Source: Cryptomeria japonica (lineage: Eukaryota > Streptophyta > Pinopsida > Cupressales > Cupressaceae). Taken from it: DNA of 64,000 nucleotides. Shown here piece after piece: positions 23,347 to 35,000 of this stretch; positions within the stretch are counted from its first letter, which is position 1, and each line of letters starts with the position of its first letter. The stretch spans positions 470,258,008 through 470,322,007 of the forward strand of contig NC_081405.1 in the NCBI RefSeq assembly GCF_030272615.1, in the 5' to 3' direction. The notes beneath the pieces were generated by a model. It did no database searches, was not told the DNA's origin, and was given only the letters and a program-made list of their open reading frames with translations. Position numbers and translations under genes: made by a program.

Positions 23347-24121
23347 TTCGAATTTGTTAATATTAAATAAATTAATAATGTAAAAATTAAATTAAATATT
23401 TTAAAATATTAAATTGTAATTTATTAAAAACAATATTTTCAAAGTTTTTATAAATAATAAAACAATAAAACAAAACGATGTTAAATATCAATATTATAAA
23501 TGTTGAAATTTTTAACAAAAAATTAATGCAAACAAAAATAATTATAAATTTTATTATTAAAAATTTAAAAGATTTCTTAAAGTTAATAAATATTTGAATT
23601 TGTTAAATTTTATTTAATAATATGAAAAATTAAATTAAATATTTTAAAATCCTTAAAAATCTATAAGTAATTTAAAATATTAAATTTTAATTTATTTAAA
23701 ATTAATATTTATAAATTTTTTTTCTCATTAATGTGAAAAGAAAAATACACCTTCGATGCCCCTAGGCACCTCCATCCAAACTTTGCAAAATCATCTCTGA
23801 GCCCAAACACTTGGACCAAATGCCAAAATTGCACTAGGCTCAAATTGCATACCATCCAACCTACCAACCAAGTAGATCTTCTTCGAAGCCCTGGCTCTCT
23901 GCAAGATAAAGATCCGGCCAGAGCAAAGAACCAACATGCGGTGTCTACAAAGGCCTAACGAAATTGCCAGGCCAGATTCATGACAAAGCACCACTTCAAT
24001 CAGAGAAGACAGACAGGAATGTGTGCATTCTAAAAGCATTACTGTTGGATGACTGAAGCCACAATCCATTGAACAACACCATCAGCTCGAGCATTAGCTT
24101 ATCCATCGACTCCTAGATTGG
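23347..24121. other. AT-rich filler followed by non-coding degenerate sequence
   Basis: To about 23740 the sequence is nearly pure AT with TAATATT/AAATTT repeats. From 23750 the composition rises toward the RNase H fragment, of which this is probably the degenerate 3' flank on the minus strand. The 92-codon frame 23791-24069 (-) has no recognised motif. Confidence 0.4.
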
Positions 24122-24480
24122 CTTCCTTGTAGAGCTTAAAGCCAAAAATAATATCTAAAGCCATGTCCAAATAAGACTGCAATTTCTAGTTTGCCACTCT
24201 TTTGGACTGATTGCGTTCACCACAATAGCAGAGTCCCCTTCAATCTCTATGTTCTCCACCTTTAGTTGTTGACGGAGACACAACCCACCTATTACTGCCT
24301 GAAATTCTGCCTCGTTGTTGGTGCCTTTAGGGAGAGACCAAGCCAGTTTACCAATCGTTTGCCCTTTCCAATTTCTAATTATGCATCTTGCACCTGATAT
24401 ACCACGGTTTCCCCTAGAAATCCCATCAAAGTTCAACTTTATTACCATCCAACAGTTGGCGGTTTCCAAACTGCCTTAGC
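24122..24480 (-). pseudogene. RNase H (RVT_3 type) fragment of a retroelement
   Basis: Minus-strand frame 24469-24155 encodes a plant RVT_3-like RNase H. KLNFDGISRGNRGISG contains the first catalytic Asp, followed by GTNNEAEFQAVIGGL (catalytic Glu) and IEIEGDSAIVVNAI (catalytic Asp). Such domains end plant LINE ORF2 proteins and also occur alone in relics. Upstream sequence has a frame break and downstream is degraded. No RT was found next to it. It belongs either to the LINE whose ORF1 is at 26.6-27.6 kb or to another relic. Confidence 0.8.
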
Positions 24481-24879
24481 TCTTTAAGATTGGGCAATCT
24501 TACCCCCAGCTCCCAAAAAAGGAATATGCAGCCCGAAACATTAAATCCTCATCTTGGCATACCATGCTATAAATGTATTCACTGAGGGGTTATTTCCTAT
24601 TTCTCTCCAATTAACAAACTCTACAATGGAGGCCTCCACCTTGTAATTTCACTATCCCTTCATTCACTTGTTTGAAAATAAGAATTTACTCTTATTACTG
24701 GTCATATGTCTTGAACAACTGTTATCAATATATTATTGATCTCCTTTATTTCATACATGTAGGGCTGTTTGAACAAGCATAGATTTTTCTTTGTTTTCTT
24801 GCTCCGGCCTCATCTTCCAAACCTTGGTTGATTCATCCTTCTTTTGTCATGAACATGCTCCTTGTTTTGTCTCGGGGGC

Positions 24880-26545
24880 TAAAATAAAGTATTTTTACAA
24901 AACCATGCTATGTGCCCAAAATTGTTGCACTTATAGCATATAATGTTATAATCCATTAGAGGAGCAAATGAATTATAGTTCTTTTTGGAGAGACTAGTAT
25001 TATTCTTTGTACGAATTCTGCAGTCTATTGCTCTGTGACCAAAATGATTGCATGGCAAACATAAGCTATAAAAGGAGTGACAGAAGTTGGTTATATGTGG
25101 TTGTCTTTGATGAAGGGACTTTGTGAAGTTGCCCTTGTTTGCCTTTGGAGGTGGTTGTTCTTTTGTGGGATTTTATTCTCCTCCTTGTTGCCTTCTTTTT
25201 CGATGGAATTCTTGAAAGCCTCAACATAGCTTTTTGGCTTTTCTTCACTCACTTTTTGTGGCAGATCCGTACCATTAAAACTTGTAGCCTCCTTTGTCTT
25301 CTTTTGTCTTTCATCAAAACTAAGACTTGTATTAATAAACAGTGACCTTTGCAAATTGATGATATCATCCAATATTTCAGTAATTTTCGAAGTCAAACTT
25401 TAGGCTTCGATTTAACTGCTCAATAGATTTCTCCAACTCCTTTTTTAAAGAACCTATTTCAAGTTCTAGTTTTTCACAATCAGATTCCTATGCCTTAAGG
25501 TGATCTCTTATAACCTCCTCAATCTGTTTTGCCTCTTTTATTTGCACTTTCAGTTGTACAATCATTTTGTTTGATTTTTCAAGACTATTTTAGTTTTTCT
25601 TGGGCTTCACTATCCTCTTGAATTCTTATTTTTTATTTCAAAATTCTTTTCTTAAGTTTCTTGTTCTCTCTATGAGCATAATGGAGTTATTCCTCAAGAT
25701 CTACTTCCTCTTCGTCTTCATTGCACACCTCCTTTAAATTTTTTTCTTCTTTCTTTTCATGTCTGTTATCATTTGCTTTCAATGCCATGAAGAGTACTCA
25801 TCTATGACTTCTTGAACTTTCTTTGTTGCTTCTGTCCGGTGAGCTATTGTCTTTCCTCGATTAAAGACTCTTTTTGTGTTTTAAAAAATCCTTCTTCTTT
25901 TCATATTGAACTTGCTTGTAGCTCTTCTTTTGATGATGCTTTCTTCCTTTGTTTACGTAGTGATCCTCTTCGTCCTTGCTGCTTTCATTCTTACCCTGCA
26001 GACATTTAGAAGCAAAATGACTTATTCTACCACAATTAAAACAGTTGAATGGCAACTTAGCTTGATACTTTCAGGATCCTTTTTGTAGCTTTCTCATGAA
26101 GCGGGCATCTTCATCTGTTTCATTGCTTGAACTATCACTTGGTTCACACACTTTATTTGTTCTCTTCCTTGATGCTCTGAAGGATGCCTCCCCTTTTATG
26201 GCTAGTCTTCAGTCCTCATTTCATAGGCGGTAAGAATCTGATGCAACTCATCCTTTGTCAATTTGTTTAGATCTCTCATTTATTCAATTGCCGAAACTTT
26301 GGATTCCAATTTTAAAGGCAAGGACCTTAATACCTTTTGTATAATTGCGACTTCATCAATCGGTCACCAAAACCTTTTATTTTGTTCACAATCTCAACAT
26401 AGAGCAAATAGGAGGCTATGTTCTCTTCTTCTTTCATCTTAAGGCATTCAAATTGTCTTCGATGAGTTTGAAGCTTTGCGCTCTTCATTTTATCATCTCC
26501 TTTATAGGTATTCTTCAACTTATCCCCTCAGCTATGGGCCCCAAG
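24880..26545 (-). pseudogene. Ty1/copia gag (UBN2 type) with three zinc knuckles, broken
   Basis: The minus strand reads KLKNTYKGDDKMKSAKLQTH and then FECLKMKEEENIASY, the UBN2 gag core (about 26540-26330). CCHC knuckles follow: CFNCGRISHFASKC (26043-26002), then CLPCNHFGHRAIDC (25061-25020) and CYKCNNFGHIAWFC (24938-24897). All fit CX2CX4HX4C. Between the first and the last two lies a Lys/Glu-rich coiled-coil-like stretch with many stops. No protease or later pol follows. This is a gag relic of a different copia lineage from the 11.9 kb element. Confidence 0.8.
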
Positions 26546-26599
26546 CTCGCTCCCCTCCCCCACGGATAACCTCTGCAGTTCCACCCTACTATGTGGAGG

Positions 26600-27649
26600 T
26601 ACTTCTGTGTGGCCCTGAATTCCTATTTGTTGTTTGGTATACGCTCATTGAATTGAGCCTTACCATTTTTCAGCCATGCACACTCTCTTGCTTCTCTTTC
26701 TGTTTTCACCTTTTCCCACTCCTTCCCTCTTTCATCTTGTTGGGCAAGTGTCTAGTATTCATCAAAGTAAATATGGGTGCCTCTAAGCATCCCTCTATTC
26801 TTTAGGATCCATTCTTGTCTTCCATGCATCTCAAGACAACTATTACATGCCTATTCCTTCCTCCTTCCATTTTCTTTCCAATCCTGTTTGCTTGATGAAT
26901 ACAACCTGTCCACTTCAACTGATCCTTGAGGAAGTCTCTTGTTAAAATATTAGTTCTCTCCTTCTCCCCGTAGTCTTTCAAACCTTTAATGATGATATTC
27001 ATAGCTTTGTCTTGCTTGTCTTTGTCTTCTTTTGTTTGTCTCTTGATCTGTTTCTCTATGATTTTGTTTTGGTCATTTGACGATTCGTTTACAATCTGTG
27101 CCCATGATTTGGCCTCATCAATTTGGTCTCTTTGTTTGCTCTCGCTTTCCTTCATGTTTGAAATTACTTTTTGAATATCTTCCAGATGCATTATGCTACC
27201 TTCATTCACCATTTCTTCTCTCATTTTTTCCACTGATTTAACTTGCTCTGGCTCATGCTTTATAATGCTCAGCTCTTCTTGTCCTCTCTCCATACTATTT
27301 TGTAAGCTTCTTAGTTGCTCTTTAAGCAACTTGTTCTCTCTTTCAAGATTTTCAATAGATTCTACAGTTTGTTTAAGTCTGATCTCTTCATGTTGTCCTT
27401 TGGCTTCTAATAATCGATCCACTTTTTCATAATCATAAGCTCATTTACATAGAGCTCTGAGGACCATAACAGTGGTATAGTCGTGCAGCTGTATGAGTCT
27501 TTATTGTCTTGAAACCAATCTTCTTTTTCCACTTTATCAGCAGAAGCAGTTTTGATATTGCCTTCCTTAGACTCAGAGACCCCAAATGCCGAGAAAACTT
27601 CTGTCTCGTTCCCTTTACTATTGCCCTGTCCTGCCTCCTCTCTTACCAT
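26600..27649 (-). pseudogene. L1-like LINE ORF1 protein fragment
   Basis: The minus frame 27422-26802 (206 codons) starts with a leucine-rich coiled coil (ENLERENKLLKEQL, about 27352-27311). WAQIV and an RRM-like block AMNIIIKGLKDYGEKERTNI follow, then HQANRIGKKMEGG and RHVIVVLRCMEDK. Coiled coil plus RRM is the layout of plant L1 ORF1p, an RNA chaperone of LINE particles. The frame continues past a stop to about 26600 with RGMLRGTHIYFDEY and WEKVKTEREARE. The N-terminal part (27649-27407) is in another frame. ORF2 is absent: copia gag begins about 60 bp further on. Confidence 0.75.
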
Positions 27650-28327
27650 ATAAGGAATTTAATCAATTGTGTCTGAGTTGTTTTTGGCTATTTTTGGTAT
27701 TAATATGACGAGCATTCTCCTCAGTGTCTGTCTCAGATTTTGAATTTGTCTATGCCTTATAATCCCCCTATACTGTTTTGCATTCACAAAAATCAGCTTC
27801 TTGCTTCTGATGACTGAATAAAATTTATTGCTAATTGATACCCTTGATTCAGCTATATGGTAATTCCCATGGGACCTTATTGACAACCCAGCATTTCATA
27901 TTTGTGGTTCTGAAGCCTAGTAAATCTGCTGTTTACTTCTCAATTTCAATAGGTTTTTCTGGATGAATATGATTGTTTTGGTAATGTTAGGGATTCCTGT
28001 GAATACTTGTATTGGAATGCTCGGAATAAATACGGCATTCTATTGATAATATCTAGAAGGCCCCAGAGGCCAGTTTAAAAGAGTTCCATATGTGAACTAT
28101 CTGTTAAATCAACTCACTTTTGGCAGACTGTAGTTGTTGCAATGAATGTTGGGGTCCTAAACTTTAGAATCTATGTATTTAAAACTATCTATTTCATTCA
28201 GATTTTCTGTTTTGACCATAGTTGTTGCAATGATCTCTCTTTCAGTTGTTATTTGTTTGAAGTAAGTGCTCATGGTATCATATATGATTGCATTTTCTGT
28301 TCTAAATTTTTTTTCCATTGTTTTCAG
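27650..28327. other. Unassigned; upstream flank of the candidate PNPase exon
   Basis: No family was recognised. A polypyrimidine tract ending in TTTTCAG at 28321-28327 precedes the candidate exon. If the exon is internal, this is intron; if it is first, part of this may be promoter or 5' UTR. Confidence 0.4.
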
Positions 28328-28499
28328 AATAAGGGATCAAAGGAAGTTGTCGGTTGTTTTAAGGATTCTTTTCTTATCAGTACTGAAATGATGATGCAGG
28401 GCCTAGACCTTGGTTCTTATGTGCGGAGATTTTCAAGTTCCTCAGGTGTCTTACAACAAATATCTGTGGATGAACCCAGTTCATGGCGGCAACTCCCAG
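28328..28499 (+). CDS. Candidate upstream exon of the PNPase gene
   Basis: Acceptor TTTTCAG ends at 28327 and a donor GTTTGA starts at 28500. The frame is open throughout and contains MMMQGLDLGSYVRRFSSSSG and then QISVDEPSSWRQLP. The Arg-Arg-x-Ser-Ser-Ser run is typical of mitochondrial presequences. The exon ends in phase 1 (a lone G), and the PNPase exon at 43755 begins with AT before ATGGGT, so the join makes GAT and stays in frame. Phase agreement has a one-in-three chance, and I do not recognise the peptide itself. It could also belong to an unrelated gene. The translation start could be the ATG cluster at 28388. Confidence 0.45.
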
Positions 28500-28653
28500 G
28501 TTTGATTTATCCTTTTTTCTTGCATTTTGGGGCCGTGAGAGGGCTATGGAATAGGATCTTAATGATTGCCATTAATTTGGGTTTTTTTGGATGTTAGAAT
28601 ATATGTTAGTATGAACATATCGTGGGGTATTGTTGTGACCATTTCACACATCG

Positions 28654-28669
28654 CCCCATTGGAATGGGG
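28654..28669 (+). repeat. Terminal hairpin conserved in all family members
   Basis: CCCCATT-GG-AATGGGG forms a perfect 7-bp stem 23 nt inside the 5' end. In copies A and C and the 41.2 kb scrap the loop is GCA and the stem has at most one mismatch. The stem is kept although the bases change, which suggests selection on structure. Confidence 0.7.
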
Positions 28670-29022
28670 ACCCCCCCTTTTTCGCTTTTGTTTTGCCTGT
28701 TCTTCTCTCTGCTTTTAGGTTTTTGAGTGCGTGAGTGGTCTGTCTGGGCTAGGGCTAAACCTTAGGGGTTTCTTTTGAATGTTTTTTAAGCTGGATCTAG
28801 GCAAATTTTGGAATTTGTTAAGCGTCCTCCCGAGGATTGTGATTGAGGTGTGCCTGTCAAGAGAGTCAGGTAGGTCTCAGGTTAGGTCTAGATTCAAGGA
28901 TTCTTTTGGGGTAAAATCCAAATTTTGTCTCTGTGTTAGCATTTTGAAGGTGAAACCATGTATTCTTGCCTGGGTAAATTTTGATCAATTTTGGAGATAA
29001 GATGATGCCTGAGACAAAGAAA

Positions 29023-31246
29023 TCGCCCCTGTCCTTCACTGGAGGCCTAGGGCGAATTTCATTCTAAGTGCAATTTCTTGTTTTGAGAAGGCTTGCTAAC
29101 TGGTTCCTGGCCTTGAAGATGACCTAACTCTACCTTGTGAAATGATTGGAGACTTAAATTTTGAATATTTTAGCCAGAAAGGGTGAAATCGCTCCTGTCC
29201 CTTGCTCAGGGTCCAGGGCGAAAATGTTATTTTATGCATATTTGTCATTGACTTTTCTATTTTGTTTTGTGCAGGCACTCCAGGAGAGATGATTGGACGT
29301 GCTTTGATGCTTTTGAAGGTTTGAAGGCATGGAAATGAAGAATTTTGAAGGATAAAGGGAAAAATCGCTCATCCCTCACCAAGGGCCCAGGGCGAAATTT
29401 TGAATCCCCTCATCTTGCATGAAAATAGGCCAAGTGTTGGATATGAATGGAAAACAAGTGATTTTCTCCACCCGCCTGAAGGAGTTTTAGCTTGGAAAGG
29501 TGAAGGATTTTGTTTGAATCATCAAAAGCGCTCCTGTCCCTCTCTGAAGGACCAGGGCGAAAAGGCTTATTTGAGTCATTCCTGACCTTGTTTGGTCAAA
29601 TTGAAACATCAAAGGCATGGTGGAGGATGAAATGAGCATAATGAGCATCCAGACTTGATTAAAGACAATGAAATGATGGAGTTTTTGCCTAGAAGGGTAA
29701 AATCGCTCCTGTCCCTCACCAAGGGTCCAGGGCAAAATTCTTTATATCCACATTTTTGGACCTTTCTTGGACTTGAACTCTTATTCATGGCGTGTAACAA
29801 GATGAAATCTTCCCTAGCAAAGACATTTCATGGTGAAAGATGAAGCATTTTGGCCTAGAAGACAAAGTTCGCTCCTGTCCCTCACTGAAGGTTCGGAGCT
29901 TGATTTCCAAGTTTGCACTATTCTTGCAGGATCAAAGTGATTTTATGATTAGAAGAGATCAAGGCAAGCATGTTTTGTCCGTTGAATATAATTTGAGTAG
30001 TCCACAAAGGAGGAAATCAACCCAAATGACTAAAGGCACTCCTTTCCCTCATTGAAGGACCATGGCGTTTTTTCAAGGTTCTCCTCTTTGTTTGGGATTT
30101 TAAGGCAAAACCTGACTTGGATAGGAGGGAGAAATGATGTTTTATACCTTAGATGCGATTGGGAGTCTAAAGAACAAGGAAATATACCTAGAAGGCAAAA
30201 AGCACTCCTGTCCCTCTCCAAGGGTCCAGAGCGATTTTCTAAAAAGTGCAAATTTCTTGCAAAGATAAGGCAAGTTTTGTGATTGAAATGAATGGAAGAA
30301 GGCATGTTTAGCCCGTTGAAGATAATTTGGAAGGCTAGCAAAGGACGGATAAGCTTGAAATTGCAAAATCGCTCCTGTCCCTCTCTGAGGGACCAGGGCG
30401 AAAAACCTATTATCTAGCCTTTCTCTCCAAGATTGGACAAATCTAAGCCAAGGCGCAAGTTTGAAAGGATGTTTAAAATACCTTGAGGTGGAATTGAGAT
30501 GCAAGGACCACAAATTTTGATGATAATAAGGAAAATCGCTCCTGTCCCTCACCAAGGGTCCAGGGCGAAATTTCCAAGTATGCCCATTTACCTTACATTT
30601 TGAGATGATATTTTCGTTTCCAAGACTCAAGAGGGAGTGAAGTGTGATGTTCTACGCCTTGAGGGTAATTTGAAGATTGAAGCGATCAAGAATTTGTACA
30701 AGAGACTCAAAAGTGCTCCTGTCCCTCACTGAAGGACCAGGGCGATTTTTACAAAATCAACAATTTCCCTCCAAGATTACGCTAAGGCAAGGTTGTGCAA
30801 GATGGGAAAGGTCTTGTAAGGCATGGTGAACAAGGATTTGCCTCCAAAACTTGATAATCCTAGGCTAAAATGCAAAAGTCACTCCTGTCCTTCACTGGAG
30901 GACCAGAGCGAAAATCTTTGGAGAACCTATTTTGCCTTGCAAAAACAAGTTGAGCATGCATTGAATGGACGAAGGGGATCATTGCTTACCCCACAATGAG
31001 AATCGACAAATAAAAGGTGAAGGATTAAGACCAAAAGTGGAAAATCGCTCCTGTCCCTCTCCAAGGGTCCAGGGCGAAAAAGTCCTAAAGGCTCTTTCCT
31101 CCTAGAGATCAAACGAATTAAACTCAAACCTCCAATTAAAAATGCCATTTTAAAAGCCTAGATGAAGTTTTGAATGTGGAAAATAAGGAATGCAAGGCCT
31201 AAATTAAAAGTTCGCTCCTGTCCCTCTCCAAGGGACCAGGGCGAAG
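29023..31246 (+). repeat. Array of 14 hairpin motifs, period 166-168 bp with 176-bp steps (copy B)
   Basis: The consensus is TCGCTCCTGTCCCTC, then a short loop, then AAGGGTCCAGGGCGA, an imperfect inverted repeat of about 35 nt. Starts by eye are 29023, 29189, 29365, 29528, 29703, 29869, 30036, 30202, 30369, 30536, 30713, 30879, 31045 and 31212. Spacings are 166, 176, 163, 175, 166, 167, 166, 167, 167, 177, 166, 166 and 167. Linkers keep only weak similarity (CAAGG, TTGAAGATAATTTG-like bits), so this is an old tandem repeat in which only the hairpin is preserved. It is non-coding. Confidence 0.93.
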
Positions 31247-31259
31247 TTAGTGGCATTCA

Positions 31260-32064
31260 TTATTTTTTACCATATTTGGGCATTAATATCCTCCAAATCG
31301 CATTAGATGCCAAAATTGCCAACTTCGAAATATTTGAAAAAATTAATTAAATTGGCATTTAATAAAAGGCACATTGGTATTTAATAAATTAATTTTGAGC
31401 CTTAGAAAATTGAATTTTTATTATAAAGGCATTTAAAATTAATTTTTGTGAAATTAAAATTAAAAATGGAGCGCTTGGAGGCTTGTTTTCATTTATTTTA
31501 TCAAGTTGGCCTCTCCTTTTTGCAATTTTATTTATTTTTTTGGCCTATTTTGCCAAGTCGGCCTATGGGGAGCAAAATGGTAAGCGCCCTATATAATAGG
31601 GATGTTTTGATCAAGTTTAATCAATCATTCACTCATTACTTCAAGTGTGAATTTGGAGAGCAAGAGGAAGTGTGAAAGCTGGTCTATTTGGAGCGAGTTT
31701 ATCCTAAGTATTGAAGACTAGAGGTGGTGGAGTTGATTCTTGTGAAGACTAAAGGGAGGCACATTTTGCTAAAGGGAGAGCTTTGATCTACATTTTGCCT
31801 AGCCAAAATTCACCTTATTTTTGCATCATTTCTTAGAGTTAGTACTCAAGTGGAGGTATGGCAAGATCATCCTAGTCCCAATGTTGAAGATTTGAATTTT
31901 GCACTTTGTTTTGAAAATTCTAAGTTTGATATAGTTAATTAGGAAATGATAACTCAAGATTTATCATGAAGTTTCCTAATTAAAATCGTAAATCTTCCTT
32001 TCTACTTTATATTTCTACGCTTCAAGATATATTACTCATTATGAAATGTTGTGTAGGTGTCAAG
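31260..32064 (+). other. AT-rich spacer and leader before the element B open frame
   Basis: This matches copy A (about 7780 down to 6860) segment by segment, including TTAATTAGGAAATGATAACT and the CTTCAAGATATA block. It ends with AAATGTTGTGTAGGTGTCAAG just before the ATG at 32065. TTGTGTAG followed by G looks like a 3' splice site and is conserved in copy A. Confidence 0.6.
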
Positions 32065-35000
32065 ATGGCGACTCCAAAGGCAAGAACACCTACTAGTCGT
32101 CCAACCCTCATGAAGGAAGATCAGAGGAACGAAGAATTGGAGACCAAGATCGTGTCCAAGTGGAGCAATATTGGAGATACCAACTTGGGAAACTTCAGTG
32201 TGAGGAAGTTTCGAGAGGTCCCCTACATTGGCAAGCCATCACCTGTCGCAAAGAGAATAATTGAAAGTGGCATCATCAAGGCGGCCGGTTTCCCTCCAGC
32301 GGTCCAGTGTCATGAGCTGATGATCGAGTGTGCCCGCCATTATGACTCACAATCAAGATCAATCGTATCCAAGGAAGGGAACACTTTGGCTTACCTTTCA
32401 GAGGAGGCTATAAGTGAAGCTCTCCATCTTTCGGAACATAAAGATATGATTTACAAAAGCCTAGAAGGAGCTAGGTCAATGTATGAAGATGATCCAGACA
32501 CTTGCTTGAGCATCATCAATAAGAATTGGTTACTCAAAAGTCGTCCTCACCTGAGCAAGATTCCCAACACACCACATAGGATCGACTTCCAGGAGGAGTA
32601 CAGAGATTTGATAACTTTGCTCAATCGAGTTACAGGGGCTCCTCAAGCCTTCTATTTTGAGAAGTGGATGTTCTACTTCATCCAAGTGATAGTTCAAGGG
32701 AAAGGAACGATTCATTGGGCTAGAATTATTAGCCATTGCCTGGACGTGCAGTTAAGAAGACTAAAGCCTACCAAGTCATTTAACATGAGCTCATATGTCA
32801 TATATGCCTTGATCAGGAATTTCGAATATGCAGCGCTACCTCACAGAGGAGTGATCGGAAGAGGACCCGGAGAAGTGAGAGTTTGTGACTCTTTTGTTCA
32901 TTTGCATCATCCACCTGGAGGTGACTACAAGTTAGTCAATGATACCTTCACGATGAACATCACTAGGATATTGCAAGGTAGGATTCACAATCGACTATCT
33001 CTAGATGCACAAGAGCTTGTAAAGAGGTATGGTGCTTGGTTCATCCAGTTTCAAAAGTTTACATATATCAGAGTTCATGGGTGTCCTTCACCTCCCTACA
33101 TGTTGCCGAGGTATCCGACAGATAGGATAGTGCTACTTGAAGTGACTAGGCAGTTGGCAGCTTATGCGAAGACATTCAGACACAGGCATGGAAGTGGAAT
33201 TCCCGTGCCCATCATATTGGGAAATTTAGTTGAGGTATGTCCTAATGCTCAAGCCTTGGATGATGCAGAGAGAGAATTGGCTTTATATTCATTCACGTTC
33301 TTTGCCTTGAGGGAGAATTTTGATCCTTATGGGTATATGGAAGAGATAGCTGGTAGGAAATACAAGCACGAATTTCAGGTAGAGGACTTTTGGATGAATC
33401 TCAAGTGATTTAGAAGTGAAAAGAAAGATGCATTCCAGATTGCCTTTAGATTTCATCAGGAAGTGCAGGGTTTACAGAGTGGCCGATCAAGCTCAGGACA
33501 GTGGCAAACATCTCCAGTCATCTTATGACAGAGAAGACAAAGCAGTGAAGATAGATTGGAACGAGCCTGAGATTTCAGACTTGAGAGCTTTGATGGCCCC
33601 AGTTTTGTCATGTAGTCACAGATGGGTGGATGTACAACATCAAAAGTTAAGAGAACAGAACATACCAATGACTTTTACTTCGGAGGAAAGACCAGAAGAA
33701 GGAGGAGCAAGCGCAAGTGAAGGCAATTCTCATCCTAGAGGCGCAAAGAGGAAAGAAAGACCTGAGAAAAGGGAGCCCTCCAAGAAGAAGCAAGAGGCCA
33801 ATCGAGATCGCTCATCAGGCACATCTTTTCAACATGAGAAAAGGACAAGTCAAGTCGAAGGACAAGAGAAGACGGTGCCTGAGGTTGATGAATCTATGGA
33901 GTCGATGGTACAGAATGATAAACCTGAAAAGGGGCAGGCACCTCAGCATTCATCAAGTCAATCTCCCCAAGTCAATGAGCTACATGAAGAGAAGAATGAT
34001 GATGAAGTGACATCTCCTCTCTGAGAAGACGAACCATTGCTTAAGGAAATACAAGTTAAAGAGACAAGGTCCGCCATTCCAGATTGGTTGAAGGAGAGAT
34101 TGACAAGGGTAATTGTGATTGAGGATGAGGATGATGTAATTGACTCAGAGAGCCTTATAGGAAATTCTCAAGAGACAACGGAGAAGAAGGAGGCCACCAA
34201 GATGGCCAAGGTGATTAGAGATGAGACAGGGTCCAGGAAATTGCAGATTGCTACACCAGTAGTGGACAAGTATGAAGGTGAAATTCTCGCAGAAGAGTAT
34301 GATGTAGAAACATTTGAGCTTGGTCCACTCATTGCTGAACAGGAACTGGACGAGGCAACCAATTCATTTGAAGTACTTAAAGACAAGCTTAAGGAAGAAA
34401 TGGAAAAGAATAGAAAGCTTGAGAGAGAAGTCGGTGCTTGGAGAGGTTACTTTAGCCATCTCAATCAACCCTTGGGACGTCAGGATCCAGCAGTGTCTCC
34501 TGTGCAAGCACTTCCCCTTGAATCAGTTGGCGAGGCAGAAAGAGTCAAGAGCTTGGTTCAACTTATGAGCTCTTGGATTGACAAATCCCACACAGTAGCT
34601 GTTGAATTTACAACAAGAATGATGCAGACAATCCACCGAGCTATCCAGGTCCTTGAGATCGTCCACAACCTGATGATAACGGTAGCCGCTTTCGCTCACA
34701 CCAGAGATGTTATCATTCCTATTTTGCAAGTGATCAGGCAAACACCAAGGAAGATCCTAGCACAAGAAAAGATAATGGATGGAGGAGCTCATAATTTACT
34801 TCAGTGGTCAACTCTACTCCAGATGAAAGAGGTTCTTTTCGAGGACATCAGCACCAAATGCAATCAAGTTGAGGGTGTCATCCATCCAATTCAGGACAAG
34901 GTGTTTGAAGTGTTGTGTACCATTCTCGGCAGGAGGATCGAAGTTGAGACAGATGTGGACCTTCAAGAGTTAGAAGAAAGAGTCAAGGTCATCTTTTGCA

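Noticed and set aside
29023..31246. CRISPR-like array
   Set aside because: The repeats are about 35 nt, imperfect, with spacers of about 130 bp that are themselves related; this is a plant genome and there are no cas genes. It is a diverged tandem repeat inside a transposon.
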